This document shows, piece by piece, positions 51,225-60,625 of a DNA stretch of 64,000 nt. How positions within the stretch are numbered: position 1 is the first letter of the stretch; every line of letters starts with the position of its first letter. The notes below the pieces were generated by a model, which saw only the letters and a program-made list of their open reading frames with translations, ran no database searches and was not told the origin of the DNA. This DNA comes from Filifactor villosus (GTDB lineage Bacteria > Bacillota > Clostridia > Peptostreptococcales > Filifactoraceae), in NCBI RefSeq assembly GCF_042652965.1, contig NZ_JBHSHL010000003.1, forward strand, positions 186,001 through 250,000, in the 5' to 3' direction. The position numbers and the translations under genes were made by a program.

Positions 51225-53018
51225 GTGCAAGAAAAAATAAATGAAAAGGGTTGGATGAGAGAACTTCTCCGGTTTGCCTCGAAGAGCAAGGAGAAGATGC
51301 TTCTTTCGATGTTGTGTTCTCTGATCAGTGTCGCAGGAGGATTTGTTCCCTATCTGTGCCTGTATCGGATTGTGGAATTGTTCCTATTTGATGACCCGGA
51401 TCTTGCGAGTTTTTTATTTTGGTGTATGATTGCAACGTCGGCCTACCTCATTCACTACCTCTTTTTCGGTTTTTCGACAACTCTTTCGCACAGTGCGGCG
51501 TACAACGTCCTCTATCGGATGAGACTTGCTATTGCAGACCGATTGATGAAGGCTCCCTTGGGGAGGGTCACGGAACAGGAGATCGGATATCTCAAAAATG
51601 TGATGATCGAAAAAGTTGAGGGCATAGAACGTCCTTTGGCCCATATGATACCGGAACTGGGAGCAAACCTTGTTCTTGCCCTCTCGGTATTTGTCTACCT
51701 GTTTTGGCTCGATTGGAGAATGGGTTTTGCCTCCATGCTCACCCTGCCTGTGGCTGCAGTCCCCATGATGGTTACGAACAAGGGTTTTGAAGAAAAGTAT
51801 TCTGCGTATATGAAGGCGAGCGACTATGTCAACAGCGTTATTGTGGAATATGTGTCGGGGATCGAGGTCGTCAAGACCTTCAATCAATCCGCCGGTTCTT
51901 ATCGGAAGTTTACCGAAGCGGTCCATTCTTATAGGGATTTTATCTTGGAGTGGTTTCAAAGTTCGCATAAGGCGATGAATCTGATCTTGTCTATCCTGCC
52001 GACGACATTCCTGGGAACCTTGCCGGTCGGACTGAGCCTGTATAAACTGGGGATCATCACTCCCGTAGAGTTGACCGTATGTTTGGTCTTGGCTCTCAGC
52101 CTTCTCCCTGTTCTTATGAAGGCAACAATTTTTATCACGGAGTTCAAGTCGATGAAATACAATGTGATTGGAGTAAGAGAACTTTTGAATATCGAGGTTT
52201 TGAATGATACGTCGAAACAGCCGAAACCTTCCTCTTATGATGTCCGCTTCGATCATGTGAGTTTTTCCTACTCGTCTAAGATGGATGACGCGGTTTTGCA
52301 CGATCTCAGTTTTAAACTGAGTGAAGGGAGTTTTACCGCCCTCGTCGGTCCTTCCGGAGGAGGAAAGTCCACCGTGGCAAAACTCATCGCTCGATTTTGG
52401 GATACGAGCGAAGGAAGTATCAAAATCGGAGAAACGGATATCAGGGATCTTTCTCTCAGAGAACTCTCAAGCCTTGTCAGTTTTGTTACCCAGGACAACT
52501 TTCTCTTTAACTGTTCTCTCAAGGAAAACATTCGTTTAGGGAAACCCGATGCGACCGACGAAGAAGTGTTTGCGGCTGCAAGGGCTGCCTGCTGTGATGA
52601 TTTTATCAGAAGACTGGAGCACGGATATGAGACCTCGGCGGGAGAAGCGGGAAGGATACTTTCCGGAGGTGAAAAGCAGAGGGTTTCGATTGCAAGGGCT
52701 ATACTGAAAAATGCACCCATTCTTATTTTGGATGAGGCTACGGCTTTTACCGATCCTCAAAACGAAGAACAGATACAAAGATCTATTGGGCAGCTTACCG
52801 GGGGTAAGACCCTGCTCGTGATTGCTCATCGTCTTTCCACGGTCCGGAACGCCGATCGGATTCTTGTTCTTGAACGGGGGAGGATCGTAGACAGCGGAAC
52901 CGGGGAAGAGTTGCTAAAAAGCAGTGCACTTTACAGGGCGATGTGGGAGGCCCATATTGGAGCAAAACACTGGGCGGTATCGCAAAAGGAGGATGTTGAT
53001 CTATGTTTGGAACCGTAA
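51225..53018 (+). CDS. ABC transporter, half-size, membrane and ATPase domains (first of pair)
   Basis: The 597-residue protein has an N-terminal six-helix membrane domain (about 20-310) and a C-terminal ATPase with Walker A G-P-S-G-G-G-K-S-T (about 374), signature L-S-G-G-E-K-Q-R (about 479), and Walker B I-L-I-L-D-E-A-T-A-F followed by the H-loop A-H-R-L. The GTG start at 51225 follows GAGGAGG. The second half-transporter gene overlaps by 16 bases, so they form a heterodimer. AraC plus two half-ABC genes resembles YbtA-YbtP/Q and IrtA/B siderophore systems; direction and substrate are inferred. Confidence 0.9.
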   Translation: MQEKINEKGWMRELLRFASKSKEKMLLSMLCSLISVAGGFVPYLCLYRIVELFLFDDPDLASFLFWCMIATSAYLIHYLFFGFSTTLSHSAAYNVLYRMRLAIADRLMKAPLGRVTEQEIGYLKNVMIEKVEGIERPLAHMIPELGANLVLALSVFVYLFWLDWRMGFASMLTLPVAAVPMMVTNKGFEEKYSAYMKASDYVNSVIVEYVSGIEVVKTFNQSAGSYRKFTEAVHSYRDFILEWFQSSHKAMNLILSILPTTFLGTLPVGLSLYKLGIITPVELTVCLVLALSLLPVLMKATIFITEFKSMKYNVIGVRELLNIEVLNDTSKQPKPSSYDVRFDHVSFSYSSKMDDAVLHDLSFKLSEGSFTALVGPSGGGKSTVAKLIARFWDTSEGSIKIGETDIRDLSLRELSSLVSFVTQDNFLFNCSLKENIRLGKPDATDEEVFAAARAACCDDFIRRLEHGYETSAGEAGRILSGGEKQRVSIARAILKNAPILILDEATAFTDPQNEEQIQRSIGQLTGGKTLLVIAHRLSTVRNADRILVLERGRIVDSGTGEELLKSSALYRAMWEAHIGAKHWAVSQKEDVDLCLEP

Positions 53019-54751
53019 AGAGAATCTTGGATTGGACGGGAAAGTATCGAAAACGTTTGTATTTGGGCTGTGTGTGCTCCTTCTTTGCCATGTGGTTTTC
53101 CTCTGCTCCCATCCTTATTGCATCGTGGGCTTTGGATAGAGTGTTGGATGATATGAATAAGATAAAAAGACTTGAATGGAGTACGGTTTGGCTTTCTTTG
53201 GCGGGGATCTCGGCTTCTATAGCGTTCAGATATTTTTTCTCCTATTGGAAGGCAAGGCTCCAGGAGAGTATCGGGGATGAGGTCGCTGCACAGGAGCGTT
53301 TGTATATCGGAGACATTCTTAAAAGAGTATCTCTGGGATATTTTTCAAAGAGAGATACGGGAGATATTCTGACGGTTTTGACCAATGAACTGTCGAGTCT
53401 CGAGCTTATGGGAATGAAATTGGTGGATTCCGTGCTAAACGGTTATATCAATCTGCTTGCTATTATTCTGCTTCTTTTGGTCATCTTTCCTCCGGGGGTT
53501 CCGGTGGTTCTTGCAGGGGCAGGCATATCTTCGCTGTTTCTTATCAGGATCAGTATCCATAGCAGAAAGAACGCCGGAATGAAGCAGGAATCGCAGGAGA
53601 GGATCACAGGTGCAGCTCTGGAGTATATACACGGCTTGCCGATCGTCAAGTCCTTCGGTCAGGAGGGAGTTTCGTTCAGAGAGTGGAAGGAGGCATGCAA
53701 CAGGCACAAGGATATCAATTTGGAGATCGAACGCGGTGTTGTACCGAACAACTGTGCCCACTTTCTTTCTCTAAAAACAGCATCCGTTCTTTTGATATCG
53801 CTAGCCGGAGTGTTTACGCTCCGGGAAGCTATGACGGTGTCGGTATTTCTCCTGATAGCGATGTTTTCCTTTATGATTTTCGGCTCCGTCGAGAATATGA
53901 GTGATTCCGTCTATATGCTCGGTCTTATCGATACTTCGCTTGACAAATTGAAAGAAATCAAAGAGGCGGACTTCTTGGACGAGGACGGAAAAGACCTCTC
54001 CATTTCCGATTATGGAATTGAGTTTCAACATGTCTCTTTCGGCTACAGGGAGAAGGAGGTTTTACACGACCTCTCCTTTCGTATTCCGCAGAAGACGACT
54101 ACGGCGATTGTCGGACCCTCCGGAAGCGGAAAAACGACGATTTGCAGTTTGATCATGCGTTTTTATGATGTCGGTAGCGGAACGATCAGAGTAGGAGGGC
54201 ATGATGTAAGGGAGTTTAGCTGTGACAGCTTGTTGAAAAATATCAGCACCGTGTTTCAGAAGGTATATCTGTTTAACGACACGGTTAGGAACAATATAAA
54301 ATTCGGAAAACCCGAAGCGACGGATGAAGAGGTGATCGAAGCTGCCAAAAAAGCGTGTTGCCATGATTTTATCTCGGCTCTGCCCCGAGGATATGACAGC
54401 CTTGTCGGAGAAGGAGGCTCCTTCCTCTCCGGGGGAGAAAAACAGAGGATTTCAATTGCGAGAGCTTTGCTCAAGGATGCACCCATCGTTATTCTCGATG
54501 AAGCTACGGCGAGCGTCGATCCGGAAAACGAACACCTCATACAGAAGGCCATCAGTGAATTGGTAAACGGAAAGACCATTGTGACGATTGCCCACAGACT
54601 GTCGACGATAGAGAAGGCCGACCAAATTCTGGTGCTTGATGAAGGGCACTTGGTGCAATCGGGTACCCACAAACAGCTTTTGGAGAAGCCGGGATTGTAT
54701 AAGGATTTTATTGAGATTAGGAAGAAAACGGAGGGATGGCATTTTTCCTAA
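53003..54751 (+). CDS. ABC transporter, half-size, membrane and ATPase domains (second of pair)
   Basis: The 582-residue partner of the gene before it has six membrane helices (about 20-300). Its ATPase has Walker A G-P-S-G-S-G-K-T-T (about 370), L-S-G-G-E-K-Q-R (about 474), V-I-L-D-E-A-T-A-S and A-H-R-L-S-T. Both ATP sites of the pair look catalytically complete. It is translated from ATG 53003 inside the end of the first gene, the usual coupling for equal subunits. Confidence 0.9.
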   Translation: MFGTVKRILDWTGKYRKRLYLGCVCSFFAMWFSSAPILIASWALDRVLDDMNKIKRLEWSTVWLSLAGISASIAFRYFFSYWKARLQESIGDEVAAQERLYIGDILKRVSLGYFSKRDTGDILTVLTNELSSLELMGMKLVDSVLNGYINLLAIILLLLVIFPPGVPVVLAGAGISSLFLIRISIHSRKNAGMKQESQERITGAALEYIHGLPIVKSFGQEGVSFREWKEACNRHKDINLEIERGVVPNNCAHFLSLKTASVLLISLAGVFTLREAMTVSVFLLIAMFSFMIFGSVENMSDSVYMLGLIDTSLDKLKEIKEADFLDEDGKDLSISDYGIEFQHVSFGYREKEVLHDLSFRIPQKTTTAIVGPSGSGKTTICSLIMRFYDVGSGTIRVGGHDVREFSCDSLLKNISTVFQKVYLFNDTVRNNIKFGKPEATDEEVIEAAKKACCHDFISALPRGYDSLVGEGGSFLSGGEKQRISIARALLKDAPIVILDEATASVDPENEHLIQKAISELVNGKTIVTIAHRLSTIEKADQILVLDEGHLVQSGTHKQLLEKPGLYKDFIEIRKKTEGWHFS

Positions 54752-54754
54752 TTT

Positions 54755-54870
54755 ATAGCCTTGTCCGATAGAACTGCGGGGATACTATATTTTATGACTA
54801 CGAACATCCGTGTTACCTTCTGTTGAGTACAGATCGTTGATGTCCATAACCCAAATGAATAACAGTATAA
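54755..54870 (+). repeat. family A repeat, degenerate copy
   Basis: CCGATAGAACTGCGGGGATA, CTTCTGTTGAGTACAGATCG and TCCATAACCCAAATGAATAA follow the order of the A pattern, with an A-like right end AACAGTATAA. Confidence 0.45.
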
Positions 54871-54963
54871 TATCGACTTTCATATGTTGTCGCTCCGTCT
54901 ATCCTCCCCGGTTCTTCCCGATGAGGAGGAAATCGAGCCGTGGATCTCTAGTTGTTTACATGA

Positions 54964-55055
54964 CGAGGCTGTTGCATTTTGAGATTTTTGCACGGATAGC
55001 ATTTCGTTGAAATGCGACTACATCCGGTGTATAATCTCCGGCATGCAACAGCCCC
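54964..55055 (-). terminator. large hairpin after the M42 aminopeptidase gene
   Basis: AGGCTGTTGCAT pairs with ATGCAACAGCC across about 65 bases that contain a second hairpin, GCATTTC / GAAATGC. It lies just past the M42 stop codon. A plain terminator is the simplest reading, though the size is unusual. Confidence 0.5.
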
Positions 55056-55063
55056 GTTTTTGT

Positions 55064-56131
55064 TTATCTGTCTTCCATATAGGCCTGAATCAGGCGGAAG
55101 GTGTTGGCTACTCCGTCCCTGTGGCTTCTTTCGTAACCGTGGGACGCATAGACACCGGGTCCGATCAGGGCATGCTTGACATCGAAGCCTGCACTCAAGG
55201 TCGCTTCCACATCCGAGCCGTAGAAGGGATAGATGTCTACGGCATAGCCGATGTCATATTTTTTCGCCAGTTCGATTAACCTGCTTACGACTTCATAGTT
55301 GTAGGGACCTCCCGAATCCTTGGCAGCAATGGACACCTCTCTTTCGGTGCAGTTCAGCCCTTCGCCGACACAGCCCATATCGACGGACCATACCTCATTG
55401 ACCTCTTCGGGGCAGGGGGAAGAACCTCCGTGGCCTACTTCTTCGTAGATAGTAAAATGAAGGTAGATGCTTCGATCGGGTGTGATGTTTCTGTCTTTCA
55501 GATACTTAGCATAACCGAGCAGGATGGCTGCCGAGAGTTTGTCATCGAGGAATCTGCTCTTGATATAACCGGACTCGGTAATTTTGGTACGGGGATCAAA
55601 ACAGACGTAGTCTCCGACCATAATGCCCAGAGCTTCGACCTCCTTCTTTGAGGAAACGTCCTCATCGATAACGACTTCCATATTCTTCCAAGTCCTTTCG
55701 GTCTTTCTGTAATCGGGATTGACATGGACGGAAGCGTTGATCAACTGGCAGGTACCTTCGTAGACTTTGCCTTCCCTCGTTCTTATCCTTACATTTTCCG
55801 CTTCGGCGTTGTTTGCCTCCATCCCGCCGATATTCGTCAGTTTCAAACGTCCATCGCCTTTTATCTCGTGGATCATCGCTCCCAGGGTATCACAGTGGGC
55901 TTGGAACAAGATGGCCTCATCTTCTCTCTTGGAAGGGATGTTGGCGAGAACTCCTCCCTTTGTACTCATTTTTGCGCAAACACCCATCGTTTTGAGCTCC
56001 TCCATCAAATACGAAGTAACCTCCGCACCGAAGCCTGACGGACTGTCAATAGCAAGAAGGTTTTTCGCCTGCTCCAGGATATAGTCGATATACTCCTTGT
56101 AAACTTCTTTGTCGAATGTTGTCTGTGTCAT
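55064..56131 (-). CDS. M42 family metallopeptidase (glutamyl/deblocking aminopeptidase type)
   Basis: A cytoplasmic di-metal aminopeptidase of 355 residues that trims peptides. Metal and catalytic residues are seen in Q-A-H-C-D-T-L-G, F-L-D-D-K-L-S, Y-E-E-V-G-H-G (the two Glu), S-V-D-M-G and S-H-G-Y-E-R-S-H. The length fits the family. GGAGGC precedes the ATG. It is divergent from the murein-peptide operon, which fits a general role in peptide use. Confidence 0.92.
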   Translation of the reverse strand: MTQTTFDKEVYKEYIDYILEQAKNLLAIDSPSGFGAEVTSYLMEELKTMGVCAKMSTKGGVLANIPSKREDEAILFQAHCDTLGAMIHEIKGDGRLKLTNIGGMEANNAEAENVRIRTREGKVYEGTCQLINASVHVNPDYRKTERTWKNMEVVIDEDVSSKKEVEALGIMVGDYVCFDPRTKITESGYIKSRFLDDKLSAAILLGYAKYLKDRNITPDRSIYLHFTIYEEVGHGGSSPCPEEVNEVWSVDMGCVGEGLNCTEREVSIAAKDSGGPYNYEVVSRLIELAKKYDIGYAVDIYPFYGSDVEATLSAGFDVKHALIGPGVYASHGYERSHRDGVANTFRLIQAYMEDR

Positions 56132-56358
56132 ACATAGCCTCCATTTCTTCGTATGCGATTCTCTGTTGGAATCGTTGATATAAATAATTCATACCTCGTA
56201 CAAACCGGAACAAATCTTATTACCGGTGTATCGGCATATTGATACTTAGCCTTATTCGGCATTCTCATTATAAATACGGAAGGGTTCACAGAACAGTTGC
56301 AATTCATAGAAATAATGCGTCAGAAGACCGGAACAATGGCGTGTAATTTGAAAAAGCG

Positions 56359-56476
56359 GACAAAGTTCTGTTTTTTTCAGACAAACACATCTCTAAAAGT
56401 GTTCGCTCAAGAGGGTTTCTGTATTTTTTGAAACAACGGAGAGCTGCTTTTGTCTCCTTGTGCGGACTTCCTTTTA
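56359..56476 (+). repeat. family E repeat, copy 2
   Basis: GACAAAGTTCTGTTTTTTTC, GGGTTTCTGTATTTTTTGAA, ACAACGGAGA and CTCCTTGTGCGGACTTCCTT match 17283-17399 in order. Confidence 0.55.
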
Positions 56477-56539
56477 TCTTTATTTACAGCGAACGGTCAG
56501 ATCCCTTTTCACGGTATTTCCATAAATATTTCCAAAAAG

Positions 56540-56568
56540 AACAGTCTGCTTTGTGAGAGACTGTTTTT
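56540..56568. terminator. isolated hairpin with T-run
   Basis: AACAGTCT / AGACTGTT stem with a 10-base loop and a T-run on the plus strand. No gene ends here on either strand, so it may serve an unseen RNA or be a leftover. Confidence 0.5.
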
Positions 56569-56717
56569 CTATTGTTTCCTGGTCGGTATAGGGGTGTCTT
56601 TTGCTCTTGTACTCTTCTTACTAAGCGATTATACCATATCAAACCGAACGAGACGAGTCTGAAAAAAGAAAGCTTTGATTACGGTAACACCAAATGATTA
56701 AATTATCAGATATATCA

Positions 56718-56746
56718 TTGACAAAAATCGTCATAAATGTTAGTAT
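56718..56746 (+). promoter_or_regulatory. candidate promoter of the murein-peptide operon
   Basis: TTGACA, a 17-bp spacer, then TAGTAT. The transcript would have a leader of about 350 bases containing a weak hairpin with a T-run (CCTCA/TGAGG, 56895-56920), a possible attenuator. I recognise no riboswitch in it. Confidence 0.5.
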
Positions 56747-57109
56747 ATTCAAAAAAATAAAGAACGCTGCACTACTTTAGGAAAAAAAGAAAACAGAGGA
56801 TGGGAATAACAACTTTTGGGGCATTGACAGATACAGAGGGGTGTTCTTTTCAATATGATATCAAGCTTCGTCAATTAACAAAAGTGTGATCCGACCTCAA
56901 ACAGTAATGATGAGGCTTTTTCTATTGGAATAAAAACTTTGCAACGAAGGAGGCGTTGTATCGGGAATGTGTATAATCGACAGAATCCGGTTGTTTGAAG
57001 GTCGAAAATAAAAATTGCTTGGATCCTTGTTTGAAGGACAGTTCTCAATATGTGATCGAGGATCGAGGCTATTTGTCAAAACAAAAACGAAGAGAGAGAA
57101 GGTGGATAG

Positions 57110-57895
57110 ATGAAGTTGTTTATTTCAACGGATATCGAAGGGATATGTACGGTTACGAATTGGGAGGAGTGTGATTTGGAGCACCCGAAGTTTTCCGCCG
57201 AGCAGATGAGCAGGGAGGTGGCGACTGCCTGTAGAGCGGCCCTCGACTTCGGCGTGGAAGAAGTTGTCGTCAAGGACTCTCATGCGACGGGCAGGAACCT
57301 TATTGCGGACATGCTGCCGAGAGGCGTCAAGCTGATCAGAGGCTGGAGCGGAGGGCCTCCGATGATGATGGAAGGGTTGAAGGAGGATTTTTCGGCGACT
57401 GCCTACATCGGCTATCACTCTTCAGCCGGAAGTAACGGAAACCCTCTTGCACATACGATCAGCGGGGCGAAGGTCAGAGCGCTCTATCTCAACGATGTGT
57501 TGACATCCGAGTTCTACCTCAACCATCACTTCGCCCTCCATCTGGGAGTGCCTTCGATCTTTCTCTCGGGGGATAAGGCTCTCTGTGAGGAGGCGCAGGA
57601 CCAAGTCCCGGGCCTTGTTACCTTTGCGGTCAAGGAGGGTTTGGGAGATGCGACGATTAACCTTCATCCCGAGGACGCGATAGAGGGCATCTACCAAGGA
57701 ATGAAGAAGGCGCTTGAGGATCCGGCACCCCTTATGAAGAGGGAGGAAAAGATCGAAGCACGCTTGGACTTCATTCATCACAGGACGGCTTATAAGGCGT
57801 CTTTCTTTCCCGGAGTGCGACAGGTATCTCCCACGGAAGTGAGGTTTGAAGGCAACGGGTACGAGATTATGAGGACCCTGATGTTTGTCTTATAG
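57110..57895 (+). CDS. dppA: D-aminopeptidase, M55 family
   Basis: A zinc D-aminopeptidase of 261 residues, the DppA family. Zinc ligands fit D8 and E10 (S-T-D-I-E-G), H58 (D-S-H-A-T-G) and H103 (Y-H-S), and the catalytic His is H115 in N-P-L-A-H-T. DppA releases D-Ala from D-Ala-containing di- and tripeptides. It is first in an operon with a dipeptide epimerase and NlpC/P60 peptidase, which points to recycling of cell-wall peptides. GAAGGTGGA precedes the ATG. Confidence 0.93.
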   Translation: MKLFISTDIEGICTVTNWEECDLEHPKFSAEQMSREVATACRAALDFGVEEVVVKDSHATGRNLIADMLPRGVKLIRGWSGGPPMMMEGLKEDFSATAYIGYHSSAGSNGNPLAHTISGAKVRALYLNDVLTSEFYLNHHFALHLGVPSIFLSGDKALCEEAQDQVPGLVTFAVKEGLGDATINLHPEDAIEGIYQGMKKALEDPAPLMKREEKIEARLDFIHHRTAYKASFFPGVRQVSPTEVRFEGNGYEIMRTLMFVL

Positions 57896-57912
57896 AAGAG
57901 AAGGAGGCGGGG

Positions 57913-59004
57913 ATGAGGATAAAGACGATAGAAGTCTACGAGTGGAAGATACCTCTTCGAACTGCGTTCAAGACGGCCTTACGCGTCGTGGATGCAGTTG
58001 ACGATATCGTGGTCGTCATCACGACCGATGACGGTTTGACGGGCTACGGGGAGGCACCTCCGACGGCAGTGATCACAGGAGAGACGAGGGCGTCGATCGC
58101 TTGTGCGATCAGGGAGCATATCGCTCCCAAACTCATCGGGCGTCTTGTGCTCGAAATGGAGGAAAATCAAAGGCTTCTTCATAGTGCGATGATAGGTAAC
58201 ACCAGTGCAAAGGCGGCGGTCGACATCGCCCTCTACGATCTGTGGGCGAAAAGGTTGAACCTTCCTTTATACAAGGCCTTGGGAGGTTCGAAAAAAAGGA
58301 TTGACACCGACCTCACCATCAGTGTAAATCCAATTGAGGAGATGGTCAAAGATTCCAAGGAGGCATTGAGAAGAGGATATACGACCTTGAAGATCAAGGT
58401 AGGTTCGGATAAGAAGGATATCGAGAGGATAAGAAGGATTCGTGAGGCGGTGGGCAGCGAGGTCAAACTTCGCTTGGATGCCAACCAGGGATGGACTCCC
58501 AAGGAAGCCCTCGATGTGATCGAGGAGCTGTCCAAGCACCGCTTGGACATCGAACTTATAGAGCAACCGGTCCATTACAGTGATCTTGAAGGAATGGTTG
58601 AAGTGACAAAACATTCTCCCATACCGATCATGGCTGATGAGAGCGTGTTTTCGCCGAAGCAGGCGATCGAAGTGATAACGAGGAAGGCTGCAGACATTAT
58701 CAATATCAAGTTGATGAAGACGGGAGGCATCCACAAGGCTCTTCAGATTATCAGCATTGCCGATATCTACGGTGTGGATTGTATGATAGGTTGTATGCTC
58801 GAAGGAAAGGTGTCTGTGAGTGCGGCGGCGCACTTGGCCGCGGCGAGGGAGGAGATCCGATATATCGACTTGGACGGGCCGGGTCTTTGCAAGATTGACT
58901 TGACGAAGGGAGGTCCCGATTTCAACGAGGCTTTGATCACGATGAATGAGACGGCGGGCATAGGTATCGAAGAGGTGCGGGGTCTGGAGGAGTTTTTCCG
59001 GTAG
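57913..59004 (+). CDS. ykfB: dipeptide epimerase, enolase superfamily (Ala-Glu epimerase type)
   Basis: This 363-residue enzyme of the muconate-lactonizing subgroup shows all expected residues: K160-x-K162 in L-K-I-K-V-G, metal ligands D189 (L-D-A-N-Q-G-W), E217 (E-Q-P-V) and D242 (A-D-E-S), and K266 (N-I-K-L-M-K-T-G-G). This pattern is that of L-Ala-D/L-Glu epimerases, which convert murein-derived dipeptides for digestion. It lies 17 bp after dppA. Confidence 0.92.
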   Translation: MRIKTIEVYEWKIPLRTAFKTALRVVDAVDDIVVVITTDDGLTGYGEAPPTAVITGETRASIACAIREHIAPKLIGRLVLEMEENQRLLHSAMIGNTSAKAAVDIALYDLWAKRLNLPLYKALGGSKKRIDTDLTISVNPIEEMVKDSKEALRRGYTTLKIKVGSDKKDIERIRRIREAVGSEVKLRLDANQGWTPKEALDVIEELSKHRLDIELIEQPVHYSDLEGMVEVTKHSPIPIMADESVFSPKQAIEVITRKAADIINIKLMKTGGIHKALQIISIADIYGVDCMIGCMLEGKVSVSAAAHLAAAREEIRYIDLDGPGLCKIDLTKGGPDFNEALITMNETAGIGIEEVRGLEEFFR

Positions 59005-59012
59005 GAGAGATT

Positions 59013-59801
59013 ATGAAAAAACAGAGTTTGGAGAACATCCTTGAGAGGGTGAAGAAGAGATCGGAAGAGAGAGGCTTGGAGTATTCCCTCGTGATAGAAG
59101 ATCAGGCGAATGGAGAAAACATCAGACTCAACGCTGATAAGGTCCATGTCTCGGCGAGTACGATAAAGATACCTGTTATGATGACCATTCTGGAACAGGA
59201 GGGGAGGGGGTTCTCCCTTGATGACAGGTTGAAACTGACGGACGAAAACAAGGTGGATTTCAGCGTCGTGACCGAGATCGGTCGCGAAGAATACACGATC
59301 AAAGAGTATATGACCTGGATGATGACGGAGAGTTGCAACGCTTCGGCCAACGTGCTAATCGACTTTATAGGCTACGAAGCTGTCCGTCAGACCATAGAGA
59401 GGGCAGGGATGACAAACACCCTCCTTCAGAGAAAAATGATGGATGTGGAGGCCGGAAGGCAGGGAAGGGACAATTTTACAACGGCGGAGGATATGGCGAA
59501 GTTGATCAAGGCGATGTACTTTTCGCATGGATTTGATAAGAAGGCCTGTGTTCAAGGCTTGGAGTTGATGAAACAGTGCAGGAACAGAAATCTTCTGCTT
59601 CGTTATATTCCGGAACCCGTGGAATTTGCACATAAGAGCGGAGGGTTGGACGAGGTGAGTCATGATGTCGGTATCTTTTTGTACCGAACGCCTGTCATAG
59701 TCGCAGCACTTATAACCAACTCCGTGTATGAAGAAGATAATATAGACAGGGTCTCCGCCCTCGGACATCTGGGCAGGGACCTATGGGAGGAAGGACTATG
59801 A
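59013..59801 (+). CDS. serine hydrolase of the class A beta-lactamase fold (first)
   Basis: The 262-residue protein has S49-T-I-K52 as the S-x-x-K nucleophile motif, S107-C-N109 as S-x-N, and H-K-S-G-G as the K-T-G equivalent. It has no signal peptide, so it is cytoplasmic, unlike secreted beta-lactamases. That and the operon suggest a peptidase or amidase acting on imported murein peptides rather than antibiotic resistance. It lies 8 bp after the epimerase, and the NlpC/P60 gene overlaps its stop by 4 bases. Confidence 0.85.
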   Translation: MKKQSLENILERVKKRSEERGLEYSLVIEDQANGENIRLNADKVHVSASTIKIPVMMTILEQEGRGFSLDDRLKLTDENKVDFSVVTEIGREEYTIKEYMTWMMTESCNASANVLIDFIGYEAVRQTIERAGMTNTLLQRKMMDVEAGRQGRDNFTTAEDMAKLIKAMYFSHGFDKKACVQGLELMKQCRNRNLLLRYIPEPVEFAHKSGGLDEVSHDVGIFLYRTPVIVAALITNSVYEEDNIDRVSALGHLGRDLWEEGL

Positions 59802-60625
59802 AAGCTTGGATCACAAAAGACATTGCACCGATGAAGGCGGAACCGAAACGAAGCTCCTCTCTTGCGGACGAAGCTCTGTTCGGAATGCCGATAGAGGTCT
59901 TGGAAGCGGTAGGAGGCGATTGGTATCGCATTCGTACCTACTACGGCTATGAAGGATATGTGAGGAGAAAACATTTTTTGACGGAGGATTTATGTGCAAA
60001 GAAGTGGCTTGAGTCAAAGAAGCGGATGGTCATTAAGGCCTATGCGGATGTATTGAGCGAACCGAGGGTACAGGGATCCTTGCTTCAAGGCCTGCCTCGA
60101 GGTTCTCAGGTTGCGATCCTTGAGGAGGAGGCTGAGGATACAAGGTGGCAGAAGGCGGTTCTCCCTGACGGGACCGAAGGTTGGACAAGGAAGGAAAACC
60201 TCATCGAAGTTCCCGACGGATCGATCAAAGACGATGAGAGTTTGTGTAGGGACAAGCTTGTGGAGATGGCACAACTCTATATGGGATCTCAATATCGTTG
60301 GGGAGGAAAGACTGCAAGGGGCTTGGACTGCTCAGGGCTTTGCTCGATGGCTTGTCTGCTTCTGGGGATAACGATATACAGGGATGCCGATATCAAGGAG
60401 GGATTCCCGATCAGGGAGATTGCCAAAGACAAGATACAAAAAGGAGATCTGCTCTTCTTCCCCGGACATGTAGCCATGTATATTGAGGATGGACGATACA
60501 TTCATTCTTCCTCCGGAAACAACGGAGTTGCCTATAACAGCTTTGATCCCGAACATCAGGACTACAACGAAGAACTGTTCAAGACCTATGAAAAGGCGGG
60601 AAGTCTGTTTGGAGGAGACCGATGA
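59798..60625 (+). CDS. ykfC: NlpC/P60 family peptidase with SH3 domains (YkfC type)
   Basis: The 275-residue protein has two SH3b-like domains (about 1-60 and 70-140) and a C-terminal NlpC/P60 cysteine peptidase. The catalytic residues are C178 (L-D-C-S-G), H224 (G-H-V-A-M-Y) and H236 (Y-I-H-S-S). YkfC cuts gamma-D-Glu-diaminopimelate bonds in murein tripeptides. Start ATG 59798 overlaps the previous gene. No signal peptide, which fits intracellular recycling. Confidence 0.9.
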   Translation: MKAWITKDIAPMKAEPKRSSSLADEALFGMPIEVLEAVGGDWYRIRTYYGYEGYVRRKHFLTEDLCAKKWLESKKRMVIKAYADVLSEPRVQGSLLQGLPRGSQVAILEEEAEDTRWQKAVLPDGTEGWTRKENLIEVPDGSIKDDESLCRDKLVEMAQLYMGSQYRWGGKTARGLDCSGLCSMACLLLGITIYRDADIKEGFPIREIAKDKIQKGDLLFFPGHVAMYIEDGRYIHSSSGNNGVAYNSFDPEHQDYNEELFKTYEKAGSLFGGDR

